From NCBI GenBank assembly GCA_934444645.1, contig CAKSCV010000002.1:154363-218362 (forward strand): a DNA stretch of 64,000 bases, read 5' to 3'. Origin of the DNA: an uncultured Eubacteriales bacterium. Its GTDB lineage: Bacteria; Bacillota; Clostridia; Oscillospirales; CAG-382. A program made the position numbers and the translations under genes. Under the pieces are notes generated by a model that saw nothing but the letters and a program-made list of their open reading frames with translations, did not search any database and was not told the origin of the DNA. This document shows positions 51,037 through 59,296 of the stretch, in pieces. How positions within the stretch are numbered: the stretch's first letter is position 1; each line of letters opens with the position of its first letter.

Positions 51037-51084
51037 ACACAATATTTTGATGTTTACAAAACGTCTGCATACTATATATTGTGT
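51037..51084. promoter_or_regulatory. Tandem NrdR-box-like operators before nrdD
   Basis: Two 16-mers resemble the NrdR box (ACACWATATATWGTGT). The distal one, at 51069-51084, is ATACTATATATTGTGT (15 of 16). The proximal one, at 51037-51052, is ACACAATATTTTGATG (about 12 of 16). Their starts are 32 bp apart, close to three helical turns, the typical arrangement for NrdR. They lie upstream of the -35, and the distal one reaches into the nrdG stop codon. Confidence 0.75.
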
Positions 51085-51797
51085 TATATGCCGCGGAGTT
51101 CGACGTGCTTCAGATGGGTCAAAGCAGCATTCTTGCTGGCTTCAAGCGTTTTTTCGTCAAGTGCGGAAAGGCCTTGCTCGATGGTATCGCCGGAATCCCT
51201 GAAGCACTGAATAAAGTATTTTGCATCGGGCGAGGCGGCTTGTGAAATCCATGACGCAATGCTTTCAAAATCCTTCGGTTGGTGGAGAGATGCAACGGCG
51301 GTCGTGCGGAATTCGTAATCGGGTGACAGGCGCGCGATAAGCTTCATGGAGCGTTCGACCTCTGCCTGTATTTTTCCCGCATTTGCGGTATTGATTCCGA
51401 TTGTTTCCGGGTATTTTTCGGGTGAGTTTTTTATATCCATGGCTACATAATCAATAAGACCGTTTTGCAAAAGCTTTTTCAAACGTTCCGGAAATGAGCC
51501 GTTTGTGTCGAGTTTGACCAAAAAGCCCATCGCCTTGATTTGCTGTATAAAATCCTCCAAGTCGGGTTGAAGCAGCGGTTCGCCGCCGGTAATGCAGATG
51601 CCGTCCAAAAGTCCGGCGCGCTTTTTCAAGAAAGCAAAAACCTCGTCCGGTGCAAGATATTCTTCGGGATGCCGCACAACCAAGGCGGCATTGTGGCAGA
51701 ACGGACAGCGAAAATTGCAGCCGTCCGTGAAAATCGTTGCGGCTGTTTTTCCGGGATAATCGAGAAGCGTTAATTTTTGATAGTAGGGTATTTTCAT
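51084..51797 (-). CDS. nrdG: Anaerobic ribonucleotide reductase activating enzyme
   Basis: 237 residues, radical-SAM. The cluster motif C-N-F-R-C-P-F-C is near residues 27-34 and G-G-E-P-L near 73. The opening L-T-L-L-D-Y-P-G-K is that of the NrdG2 group. It installs the glycyl radical on NrdD. Start at 51797 follows GAAAGG by 9 nt. It is transcribed with the upstream HD gene, while nrdD has its own promoter. Confidence 0.93.
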   Translation of the reverse strand: MKIPYYQKLTLLDYPGKTAATIFTDGCNFRCPFCHNAALVVRHPEEYLAPDEVFAFLKKRAGLLDGICITGGEPLLQPDLEDFIQQIKAMGFLVKLDTNGSFPERLKKLLQNGLIDYVAMDIKNSPEKYPETIGINTANAGKIQAEVERSMKLIARLSPDYEFRTTAVASLHQPKDFESIASWISQAASPDAKYFIQCFRDSGDTIEQGLSALDEKTLEASKNAALTHLKHVELRGI

Positions 51798-51815
51798 GAA
51801 GAACAACCTTTCGGA

Positions 51816-52475
51816 TTACAGCAATTGCTGTTCGTTGATGATGAGCTTAAATTCCAAACCGAGCTTATCGGCAGCCTTCCGGCATAGGATCATGCGGTCC
51901 ATAAAGATTTCAAAATAATCCATCACCGAGCTGTAATGCGTGTCGATGTCGAGCTTCAGCTTAACTTTAGTGTGCTCGGTGTTGATTTTAAGAAGTGCGT
52001 TTTTGACCGAATAGTTGACGCGGTCGTGAATGTCAAAACCGGCCGGATCGGTGTTGCGCACACGCGAACGGCGCACATCGGATTTGTCCGCAAGAATCAG
52101 GGCGGCTGCCACCTCATTGACCGGAACGCCCGTGCCCTCGTCGTGATTGCCGATGGCTGTGACAATCGTTGCAATGTCTTCGGGCGACATATCCATGTGG
52201 TCGAGAAGGCGGAAAGCCATGACTGCGCCGCTTTGCGAATGCTCGATTCGATTGACGAGATTGCCGATGTCGTGTAAGAAACCGGCAATTTTCACAAGCT
52301 CGGTCTCATGTTCGCCGTAGCCGAGTTCGGTTAAAATGTAACCGGCTGTTTCGGCGACCTTGGTGACGTGCGCAAAGCTGTGCTCGGTGTATCCTAAAGA
52401 AGCAAGCGATTCGTCGGCTTTGGTAATATACGTGCGAATGTCCGCATTGTGTTTGATTTGCTCGTAGGTGATCAT
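51816..52475 (-). CDS. HD domain phosphohydrolase
   Basis: 219 residues. HD metal ligands: E-H-S-F-A-H near 32-37, F-L-H-D-I-G-N near 65-71, and a distal A-D-K-S-D near 128. This is the layout of metal-dependent nucleotide hydrolases; the substrate is unknown. Its co-transcription with nrdG hints at a nucleotide-pool role, which is inference. The ATG at 52475 follows AAAGGA by 8 nt; the longer frame overlaps the promoter. Confidence 0.85.
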   Translation of the reverse strand: MITYEQIKHNADIRTYITKADESLASLGYTEHSFAHVTKVAETAGYILTELGYGEHETELVKIAGFLHDIGNLVNRIEHSQSGAVMAFRLLDHMDMSPEDIATIVTAIGNHDEGTGVPVNEVAAALILADKSDVRRSRVRNTDPAGFDIHDRVNYSVKNALLKINTEHTKVKLKLDIDTHYSSVMDYFEIFMDRMILCRKAADKLGLEFKLIINEQQLL

Positions 52476-52506
52476 ACAGTTTGTCCTTTCCGTTATTTCA
52501 TCATAT

Positions 52507-52535
52507 AGTATAGCACAGCTTTTTGAAAATGTCCA
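52507..52535 (-). promoter_or_regulatory. Promoter of the HD-nrdG unit
   Basis: Minus strand: TGGACA (52535-52530), 17-nt spacer, TATACT (52512-52507). Confidence 0.75.
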
Positions 52536-52626
52536 CGGGTCTTTTGACATTTACGAAAAAAGCGGCAAGTCTTTTTTGTATGATATTGGATATTGTTGTA
52601 AACTTTTTCAAATTAAGAAAATTTCG

Positions 52627-52655
52627 TTGACAAGCGACGGGAAAACTAATATAAT
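52627..52655 (+). promoter_or_regulatory. Promoter of the hydrolase-murF-ddl-bioY operon
   Basis: A perfect consensus: TTGACA (52627-52632), 17-nt spacer, TATAAT (52650-52655). Confidence 0.9.
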
Positions 52656-52693
52656 ATTAATATATGTGTTCAGATAGGAGTGCTTTCCGCCGC

Positions 52694-53467
52694 ATGGATT
52701 TGAACTTTAAAGGTGACACGCTTGCAGTCGATTACATTGACCGCGGGGCGGGAGAGACCGTTGTGATTCTTCAAGGCTGGGGAACCACGGCGGCGTTGTA
52801 TGAATCGGTTATCCGTATGCTTGAAGGACATTTTCGTGTGATTGTGCCGAATTTTCCCGGTTTCGGCGCATCCACCGAGCCGTCATTTGCCTATGATACC
52901 GCCGATTATGCCGATTTTACGGCGGAGTTCTTGCGTGCCTTGGGCGTAGAAAAAGCGTCGTTTATCGGACACTCGCACGGCGGACGCGTTTTGCTTGAAA
53001 TAACGACTCGACAACACTTTCCGATCAAAGTCGAAAAGCTGGTTTTAATGGACGCGGCCGGCCTTGCCGCCAAAAAGACCTTGTCGCAGCGCGCACGCAT
53101 ACGCGTCTATAAATGCTTAAAAAAGCTTGTTCTTCTGAAACCGGTTCAAAAACGCTTTCCCGAGGCTCTTCCTGCTTTGCAAAAAAAATTCGGAAGTGCC
53201 GATTATGCCTCCTCTTCGCCGCTCATGCGGCAAAGCATGGTGAAGCTGCTTTCTGCCGATTACCGTGATAAACTGCCGCTTGTTTCCGTGCCGACGTTGC
53301 TGATCTGGGGCGAGAAGGACGACGCAACGCCGTTATCTATGGCTAAACAGATGGAACAAGCCATTCCGGATGCAGGACTGGTCGTCATACCAAATGCCGG
53401 ACATTTTGCTTTTGCGGAAAACCCGATGCTTACCGAACGGGTCTTGCGCTCATTTTTTGATTGTTGA
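52694..53467 (+). CDS. Alpha/beta hydrolase
   Basis: 257 residues. Catalytic triad visible: Ser in G-H-S-H-G-G near 91-96, Asp in W-G-E-K-D-D near 206-211, His in N-A-G-H-F near 235-239. Substrate unknown; first of a cell-wall operon, so an envelope ester or lipid is possible. AGGAG lies 13 nt before the ATG at 52694; the in-frame ATG at 52664 is at the predicted transcript start and has no site. Confidence 0.85.
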   Translation: MDLNFKGDTLAVDYIDRGAGETVVILQGWGTTAALYESVIRMLEGHFRVIVPNFPGFGASTEPSFAYDTADYADFTAEFLRALGVEKASFIGHSHGGRVLLEITTRQHFPIKVEKLVLMDAAGLAAKKTLSQRARIRVYKCLKKLVLLKPVQKRFPEALPALQKKFGSADYASSSPLMRQSMVKLLSADYRDKLPLVSVPTLLIWGEKDDATPLSMAKQMEQAIPDAGLVVIPNAGHFAFAENPMLTERVLRSFFDC

Positions 53468-53478
53468 GGAGAACCTGT

Positions 53479-55035
53479 ATGCAGTTTGCTGTACTTGCTT
53501 ATTTTCTGCCGTTTTCGATTGCTTTGGGACTCAGCGCACTCCATTATGCGCATATGTTTCAGTTAGAGTCTTATCTTCCGCGGCAATTTCTTCGTTGGAT
53601 GCTCGACCGAACACGATACAGACGGATCGTTGTGTTTATACCGGCGTTTTTGTCAGCCTTTCTTATGCTGTTTTGGTCTGGAAAAGCGCTGCCTGTCGTG
53701 TTGTCGGCTTTTCTTATGCTGTGTCCTATCCGGACATTCTTCCCTTATAAAGCCAAAAAGCCGCTTGTGTATACCGCGCGCGTGAAACGATTGCTTGCTA
53801 CATATGGAATTGTATGCATTTTGATTTCCGTTCTGTGTACGCATTTCGGCTATATCGGTCTTACGGCCTTGCTCCTGCCGCTTTCGGGCTTTATGCTTTT
53901 GCTTGCAAACCTAATCAATCACCCATTTGAAAAAGCAGTGCGCGACTATTATATCAATGACGCAAAAAAGATCATTAAAGCCCGTAAAAACACATTGGTG
54001 GTCATCGGTATTACCGGCAGCTACGGCAAAACCAGCACAAAGTTTTTTTTAACGGATATCCTTTCGCAAAAGTATAATGTTCTCATGACTCCGGCCAGCT
54101 ATAATACCACCATGGGCGTGGTGCGTGTTATTCGTGAAATGCTGAAGCCGTCGCATCAGATCTTCGTTTGTGAAATGGGTGCGCGCAGCGTCGGCGAAAT
54201 CAAGGAAATCTGTGATATCGTCATGCCGTCCTACGGAATTATCACTTCCATCGGTCCGCAGCATCTCGAAACGTTTCATTCTATCGAAAATATTGTAAAA
54301 ACAAAATTCGAGCTTGCCGATGCGGTCGGAGAAAACGATCATATGGTTTTGAACGCCGATAACCGCTATATTTACGATCGGCGTTATTGCGATAAGTATA
54401 CCTATTACGGCATGACCAATACCGATGCTGCTTATTTTGGCGAAGACCTGTCGGCAACCTCGGACGGCACCTCCTTTAAGCTTCGTTTTCCCGACGGCGA
54501 TGAGATCGCATTGTCGGCGCGTTTGCTCGGGCAGCATAATGCGATGAATATTATCGCCTCCGTTGCCATAGCGGACAAATTCGGCATCAGCCGAAAAGAT
54601 ATTGTGCGTGCCGTAAGAATGCTTAACCCTGTTCCGCACCGTTTGCAGCTTGTGGATGGCGGCGACGTTACCATTATCGACGATTCCTTTAATTCCAATC
54701 CGGTCGGTGCTCGTTCGGCTCTGGAAGCGCTTGCTGTGTTTGACGGTGTCCGCGTGCTTGTCACACCCGGGATGGTTGAGCTTGGCGAAAGCCAAAGCTT
54801 TTTGAATTATGAGTTCGGCGTCTTGGCAGGGAAAATCTGTCAATACATTTATGTTGTGGGCGAAGTCAACTATGAGAGCATTTATAATGGCGTGTTTTCA
54901 ACCGGGTTTGACGTGGATAAACGGCTGATTCGTGTAAAGTCGCCTGAAGATGCCCTTTTCAGAGTTCGCTCACTTCGCACGGATTATCAAAAAATTGTTT
55001 TGCTTGAAAATGACTTGCCGGATAATTTCCGGTAA
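53479..55035 (+). CDS. murF: MurF-type Mur ligase with N-terminal membrane domain
   Basis: 518 residues. Residues 1-150 contain about four hydrophobic segments, then a Mur ligase: ATP loop G-I-T-G-S-Y-G-K-T-S near 177-186, E-M-G-A near 233, H-N-x-x-N-I-I-A near 350 and D-D-S-F-N-S-N-P near 397. MurF adds D-Ala-D-Ala to UDP-MurNAc-tripeptide. The membrane domain is absent from E. coli MurF but is seen in some Clostridia and would place the step near MraY. ddl, which makes the substrate, follows at once. GAGGAG precedes the ATG. Confidence 0.88.
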   Translation: MQFAVLAYFLPFSIALGLSALHYAHMFQLESYLPRQFLRWMLDRTRYRRIVVFIPAFLSAFLMLFWSGKALPVVLSAFLMLCPIRTFFPYKAKKPLVYTARVKRLLATYGIVCILISVLCTHFGYIGLTALLLPLSGFMLLLANLINHPFEKAVRDYYINDAKKIIKARKNTLVVIGITGSYGKTSTKFFLTDILSQKYNVLMTPASYNTTMGVVRVIREMLKPSHQIFVCEMGARSVGEIKEICDIVMPSYGIITSIGPQHLETFHSIENIVKTKFELADAVGENDHMVLNADNRYIYDRRYCDKYTYYGMTNTDAAYFGEDLSATSDGTSFKLRFPDGDEIALSARLLGQHNAMNIIASVAIADKFGISRKDIVRAVRMLNPVPHRLQLVDGGDVTIIDDSFNSNPVGARSALEALAVFDGVRVLVTPGMVELGESQSFLNYEFGVLAGKICQYIYVVGEVNYESIYNGVFSTGFDVDKRLIRVKSPEDALFRVRSLRTDYQKIVLLENDLPDNFR

Positions 55036-55081
55036 TTGCCGAACAGCGCTATGTTTACATATTTGAAAAGAGGTTGGAATC

Positions 55082-56323
55082 TTGTCAAAAAACATCGATA
55101 AATATTCCTCGAAAATCCGTATCGGATTTTTCTTTGGAGGAAGAAGCGTGGAGCATGAGGTTTCCGTTATTTCGGGATTACAGGCCATGTATGCCTTGAA
55201 TACCGAAAAATACACACCCGTGCCGATCTATATTACCAAAGAGGGCATCCTGTATACCGGCGGCAGAGTCGGTGAGATCGAGGCATACGGAAATATACCG
55301 GAGCTTCTTGCCGGCGCACAACGAGTGAATCTGGTCAACGAAAAAAATCATTATCTTCTGGTTCGCTATCCGGAAAAAAAGTTTTCGGATAATATCCTTG
55401 CCGAAATCGAAGCTGCGTTTCCGATCGTTCACGGAACAAACGTGGAGGACGGAACCTTACAGGGCTATCTGAAAACGCTCGGCGTTCCGTTTGTCGGCTG
55501 TGATGTGTGTGCAAGCGCGATTGGAATGGATAAAGCTGTGACCAAAGCCGTCCTCAGACAATACGGCATCCCGGTGCTCGACTGCGTTTGCACACAGAGC
55601 CGCGCTTTCTATGATGATGCCGCATCTGCCCTTGACCGTGTGGAAGGAGCAACTTCTTATCCGGTGATTGTCAAGCCGCTTAATCTCGGTTCAAGCGTCG
55701 GCATTTCCAAAGTCACGAATCGCATGGCCTTAAAGCACGCGATGGAAAACGCATTTTCCTTTGCCGATGTGGTGCTTGTCGAGAACGCGGTAGCACACTT
55801 GAAAGAAATCAATTGCGCCGTGCTCGGCGACCGCGAGGAAGCCATTGCATCAGTTTGTGAAGAACCCATCGGCGCGGATGAGATTCTCTCTTATACGGAT
55901 AAATATGTCGGCGGCGGTAAAGGCGGAGCAAAAAACGGAGCGGCAAAAACTGGCGGCACGAAATCCTCGGGTATGGCAAACCTGAAACGCAAAATCCCGG
56001 CTGATATCCCGGAAGCTGTCGAAAAAGCTGTCAAAGATTATTCGGTGCGCGCTTTCCAAGCGATCGGCTGTGAGGGTGTTACGCGCATTGACTATCTGTA
56101 TAATACCGAAACCGGCGAATTGTACCTCAACGAATTAAATACCATTCCCGGTTCCTTGGCGTTTTATCTTTGGGAGGCCAGTGGCATCCCGTTCGCCGAG
56201 CTGCTTGACCGACTGATCGGCTTGGCCTTTAAACGCGCCAGAAAAGAAAAAGGACTTAACTTTTCCTTTGATTCCAATATCTTAAAGGGAATGCAATTGA
56301 ATAAAGGAGCAAAAACAAAATGA
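55082..56323 (+). CDS. ddl: D-alanine--D-alanine ligase
   Basis: 413 residues from a TTG start, with GAGG 8 nt upstream. ATP-grasp fold: G-G-R-S-V-E-H-E-V-S-V near 19-29, K-P-L-N-L-G-S-S-V-G-I near 197-207, R-I-D-Y-L-Y and N-E-L-N-T-I-P-G near 343-372. It supplies D-Ala-D-Ala for MurF. It has an insertion of about 20 Gly/Lys/Ala-rich residues (near 278-298) in the loop before K-R-K-I-P-A, which contributes to its unusual length. It overlaps bioY by 4 nt. Confidence 0.94.
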   Translation: MSKNIDKYSSKIRIGFFFGGRSVEHEVSVISGLQAMYALNTEKYTPVPIYITKEGILYTGGRVGEIEAYGNIPELLAGAQRVNLVNEKNHYLLVRYPEKKFSDNILAEIEAAFPIVHGTNVEDGTLQGYLKTLGVPFVGCDVCASAIGMDKAVTKAVLRQYGIPVLDCVCTQSRAFYDDAASALDRVEGATSYPVIVKPLNLGSSVGISKVTNRMALKHAMENAFSFADVVLVENAVAHLKEINCAVLGDREEAIASVCEEPIGADEILSYTDKYVGGGKGGAKNGAAKTGGTKSSGMANLKRKIPADIPEAVEKAVKDYSVRAFQAIGCEGVTRIDYLYNTETGELYLNELNTIPGSLAFYLWEASGIPFAELLDRLIGLAFKRARKEKGLNFSFDSNILKGMQLNKGAKTK

Positions 56324-56874
56324 CTTTTTCCACGCGCCAAATGACAGTGCTTGCCATGTTTGCAGCAATTATGTGTATTGTTTCTCCGCTTTCGGTTTCC
56401 ATCGGCCCGATCCCTTTGACATTGGCCACCTTTGTGCTGTACCTGACGGTGGCTGTTCTCGAAACGAGCGGAACGATATCCATAACGCTCTACGTGTTGT
56501 TGGGCGCTGTGGGGCTTCCGGTTTTTTCCGGCGCACAGGGCGGCCTTGAAAAGATACTCGGCCCGACCGGCGGTTATATTGTCGGCTATATCCCGTGTGC
56601 CTTTATTGCCGGCGTTATCATCGAAATTTTTGGAAAGAAAAAGATCGCCTATCCGATTGCAATGGTCTGCGGAACCGTGGTATTGTATGCGCTCGGCACG
56701 GCGTGGTTTATTGCTTCCAACGGCATGAACGGCACTCACTATTCGATCGGTGCGGCACTTATGCTCTGCGTTGTGAAGTTCTTGCCGGGCGATGCAATTA
56801 AAATTGCTGCGGCGAGCACCTTGGGCTATGTCCTGCGAACGACGCTTGCCAAAAACATGAAAAAAGCAAACTGA
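56320..56874 (+). CDS. bioY: Biotin ECF transporter substrate-binding protein BioY
   Basis: 184 residues with about six transmembrane segments, the standard size. The family pattern G-P-I-P-L-T-L-A-T-F near 30-39 and G-P-T-G-G-Y-I-V-G-Y near 84-93 are present. BioY binds biotin and works with EcfA1/A2/T; EcfA1 and EcfA2 are encoded at 4.9-6.7 kb. Its coupling by ATGA overlap to ddl is unexpected for a vitamin transporter. Confidence 0.94.
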   Translation: MTFSTRQMTVLAMFAAIMCIVSPLSVSIGPIPLTLATFVLYLTVAVLETSGTISITLYVLLGAVGLPVFSGAQGGLEKILGPTGGYIVGYIPCAFIAGVIIEIFGKKKIAYPIAMVCGTVVLYALGTAWFIASNGMNGTHYSIGAALMLCVVKFLPGDAIKIAAASTLGYVLRTTLAKNMKKAN

Positions 56875-56889
56875 AATACATACAAAAAA

Positions 56890-56916
56890 GCAAACGAAAA
56901 TTTCGTTCGCTTTTTT
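56890..56916 (+). terminator. Terminator after bioY
   Basis: Inverted repeat GCAAACGAAA/TTTCGTTCGC (one mismatch) followed by TTTTTT. Confidence 0.75.
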
Positions 56917-56926
56917 GTGTAAAATA

Positions 56927-56955
56927 TTGACAATTGTAAATATGTATGATAAAAT
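56927..56955 (+). promoter_or_regulatory. Promoter of the SLH protein pair
   Basis: TTGACA (56927-56932), 17-nt spacer, TAAAAT (56950-56955). Confidence 0.8.
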
Positions 56956-56992
56956 TAACAAAATGATTTTAACAAAAAAGGATTCATTATTT

Positions 56993-57763
56993 ATGAAAAA
57001 ACAAAAACTTCTTCTTGCCGGCCTTGTTTCCGCGCTTCTTGTACATGCCGCAACTACGGCATATGCAGGTGGACGGGAGGGCGGACTTTATGATATCACG
57101 GGTTGTTTTAAAGAAGATTCCTGTGCTCTTTTCCGTTTTCCGGATACCTTTACGGAGGAATATGTCAATTATCGCCATGTAGGTATAGAATTCTGTCTGG
57201 ATAAAGGAATCATGAACGGTACCAGTGAAAACACTTTTTCGCCCGGTGCCAAGCTGACTCGTGCTCAACTTGCCACAATGCTTTACCGTTACGATGGTTC
57301 TCCGGAAGTAAACGCCGCCAATCCATTTACCGATCTGACCGAAGATTGGTATAAAACGTCGGTTGCCTGGGCGGCTTCGGTCGGAATTGTCAACGGTACA
57401 TCTGCAACGACCTTTTCACCGGATGAGCCGATCTCCAATGAACAGTTAGCAACGATTTTCTATCGCTACGCCAAATCCAAAGGTCTGAATACGGAACTTG
57501 ACGGGTCGGTGCAAACATTGATATCCGATCCGAGCGATCCATATTCCGACTATGCAAAGGACGCCATTCTTTGGGGAAATCAAGCAAACGTGATTGATCT
57601 TTGTGATGTAAGCTGGAATGATAACGATGGAATGCAGATAACAGCTAAAAACGCAGGAAAATTCGCGACGCGCTTTGATACTGCCTATTACTTTTATCGT
57701 TTATATACCACGTTGACAGGCGAATATTATACGCCCAGAGAACCTTCTGCAGACGCGTTGTAA
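56993..57763 (+). CDS. Secreted SLH-repeat protein 1
   Basis: 256 residues. Signal peptide K-K-Q-K-L-L-L-A-G-L-V with a cleavage site around T-A-Y-A-G (near 22). Then S-layer-homology repeats: G-I-M-N-G-T-S...F-S-P...L-T-R-A-Q-L-A near 70-95, W-A-A-S-V-G-I-V-N-G-T...N-E-Q-L-A near 124-155, and a degenerate third. SLH domains bind secondary wall polysaccharide. Nothing but SLH-type sequence and four cysteines remains, so it lacks an effector domain. AAAGGA precedes the ATG at 56993. Confidence 0.88.
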   Translation: MKKQKLLLAGLVSALLVHAATTAYAGGREGGLYDITGCFKEDSCALFRFPDTFTEEYVNYRHVGIEFCLDKGIMNGTSENTFSPGAKLTRAQLATMLYRYDGSPEVNAANPFTDLTEDWYKTSVAWAASVGIVNGTSATTFSPDEPISNEQLATIFYRYAKSKGLNTELDGSVQTLISDPSDPYSDYAKDAILWGNQANVIDLCDVSWNDNDGMQITAKNAGKFATRFDTAYYFYRLYTTLTGEYYTPREPSADAL

Positions 57764-57777
57764 GGAGAAAGTTTGCC

Positions 57778-58530
57778 ATGAACATTAAAAAAGCGTTGTT
57801 TGCTGGCATTGCCGCGACACTTCTTATTTCCGGGGCAAGCAAAGCCGGCACAGAGGAATATGTTGGTATCTTTCAGCTTATGGAATGCGACAAAGGAGAG
57901 CATTGCGCCATTTACCGCTTTCCCGATTTGTTGGCGGATGAATGCATAAACTATCATCACATAGGGGTGGAATACTGTTTGGATAACGGTATTATGAACG
58001 GGACAAGCGACACCACCTTTTCACCTCAGGAATCGCTTACACGCGCACAGCTTGCAACGATATTCTACCGCTTTGCCGGTTCTCCTGCCGTAAGCGACGG
58101 CAGTCCGTTTGCCGATCTTACCGAAGATTGGTATAAAACGGCGGTCACCTGGGCGGCATCGGCCGGAATTGTCAACGGTACATCTGCAACGACCTTTTCT
58201 CCGTATGAGCCGATCACCAATGAACAGTTGGCGACCATTTTCTACCGCTATGCAAAATCCACGGGAATGGATATGTCAGTTCCTGACCCGTCAAGAAAGT
58301 ATACCTGCAACGAAGATGACCCGTATTCTGACTATGCCTATGAAGCGCTTGTATGGTGTGAGGAGAGAAGTATAACGAGTTTAGGCGATGATTGGAGCGG
58401 AAACGGGATTGTCATACAAAATGCCGGAAAACCGGTTACACGATTTGATACTTCTTATTATTTTTACGGCTTGTTCACCGTATTGGGCGGCTCATATTCT
58501 CCGGTTTACCAATCTGAGGAGACGGAGTAA
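57778..58530 (+). CDS. Secreted SLH-repeat protein 2 (tandem paralogue)
   Basis: 250 residues, 14 nt behind protein 1 and clearly its duplicate: signal peptide (1-22), the same repeat order, and long identical stretches such as I-V-N-G-T-S-A-T-T-F-S-P and N-E-Q-L-A-T-I-F-Y-R-Y-A-K-S. The cysteine pairs near C-D-K-G-E-H-C and the third degenerate repeat are kept. AAGGAG precedes the ATG. Probably surface-bound; function unknown. Confidence 0.88.
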   Translation: MNIKKALFAGIAATLLISGASKAGTEEYVGIFQLMECDKGEHCAIYRFPDLLADECINYHHIGVEYCLDNGIMNGTSDTTFSPQESLTRAQLATIFYRFAGSPAVSDGSPFADLTEDWYKTAVTWAASAGIVNGTSATTFSPYEPITNEQLATIFYRYAKSTGMDMSVPDPSRKYTCNEDDPYSDYAYEALVWCEERSITSLGDDWSGNGIVIQNAGKPVTRFDTSYYFYGLFTVLGGSYSPVYQSEETE

Positions 58531-58592
58531 TTCCGGTTTTCCGATGATTTTGGGTTTTTCCGAACCATAACAAAAAAGATCTGATATGCTCG

Positions 58593-58623
58593 AACGCCCC
58601 TCGTTTAATTCACGAGGGGCGTT
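58593..58623. terminator. Bidirectional terminator after the SLH pair
   Basis: A 12-bp perfect stem AACGCCCCTCGT/ACGAGGGGCGTT with a 7-nt loop and a T6 run; shared with the convergent HAD gene. Confidence 0.9.
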
Positions 58624-58625
58624 TT

Positions 58626-59279
58626 TTATACCAATATCTGTTTTAATTCCTTTACCGAGCTGCAAACGGCAATCGGCTGCGATCGGAGCAATGCCTCCGG
58701 ATTCCCAAACCCATACGATACCGCAATTCCGGGGAGTCCCGCTTTTCGCGCACCTAAAATATCGTGCGGCGAATCGCCGACCATGACCGGATTTCGTACC
58801 GTTATATCCTTTGGAACATTCTCAAGTGTATATTGTATGACCTCGCATTTGTCGGTTCGCGTGTTATCCATGCGTGCACCGCCGATAAAGACAAAACTGC
58901 CGGTCAGAGCAAAATGACCGAGAACCCTTCGTGCAAAGGCTTCCGGCTTCGAGGTCGCAACGAATAGCGACTTTCCGGCTTTGCGCAAAGCAGAGAGCAT
59001 TTCGCGAATTCCGGGGTATACGGAGCATTCGAAAATGCCGGTTTTTGCGTAGTATTCGCGGTACGCCTCCACAAGGGCGGTACCTTCGTCCGTATCCACC
59101 CCGCAGAAAGCCATAAAGCTCTCCCGAAGCGGCGGCCCGATAAAGCTTTTTAGGCTTTCGGGCGCATACGTGCCGTAGCCACGTTTTTGCAAGGCGTGAG
59201 AAACAGACTTGGTAATGCCCTCCGACGAATCGACCAAAGTGCCGTCCAAATCAAACAAGACGCTGTCAAAGCAGTGCAT
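58626..59279 (-). CDS. HAD family phosphatase (phosphoglycolate phosphatase-like)
   Basis: 217 residues. Motif I is F-D-L-D-G-T-L-V-D-S near 9-18, motif II A-T-S-K-P near 109-113, motif III/IV V-G-D-S-P-H-D near 168-174; a helical cap lies between I and II, as in Gph/PGP-type enzymes. It hydrolyses a small phosphoester; being 17 nt behind the GH127 gene suggests a sugar phosphate, an inference. AAAGG precedes the ATG. Confidence 0.88.
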   Translation of the reverse strand: MHCFDSVLFDLDGTLVDSSEGITKSVSHALQKRGYGTYAPESLKSFIGPPLRESFMAFCGVDTDEGTALVEAYREYYAKTGIFECSVYPGIREMLSALRKAGKSLFVATSKPEAFARRVLGHFALTGSFVFIGGARMDNTRTDKCEVIQYTLENVPKDITVRNPVMVGDSPHDILGARKAGLPGIAVSYGFGNPEALLRSQPIAVCSSVKELKQILV

Positions 59280-59296
59280 AGAATCCGCCTTTCCGT

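Noticed and set aside
54049..54843. Minus-strand open frame of 264 codons opposite murF
   Set aside because: Shadow of the Mur ligase domain; the sense frame has all family motifs.
56164..56961. Minus-strand open frame of 265 codons opposite ddl/bioY
   Set aside because: Cys/Arg/His-rich, covers a terminator and two coupled genes; no family match.
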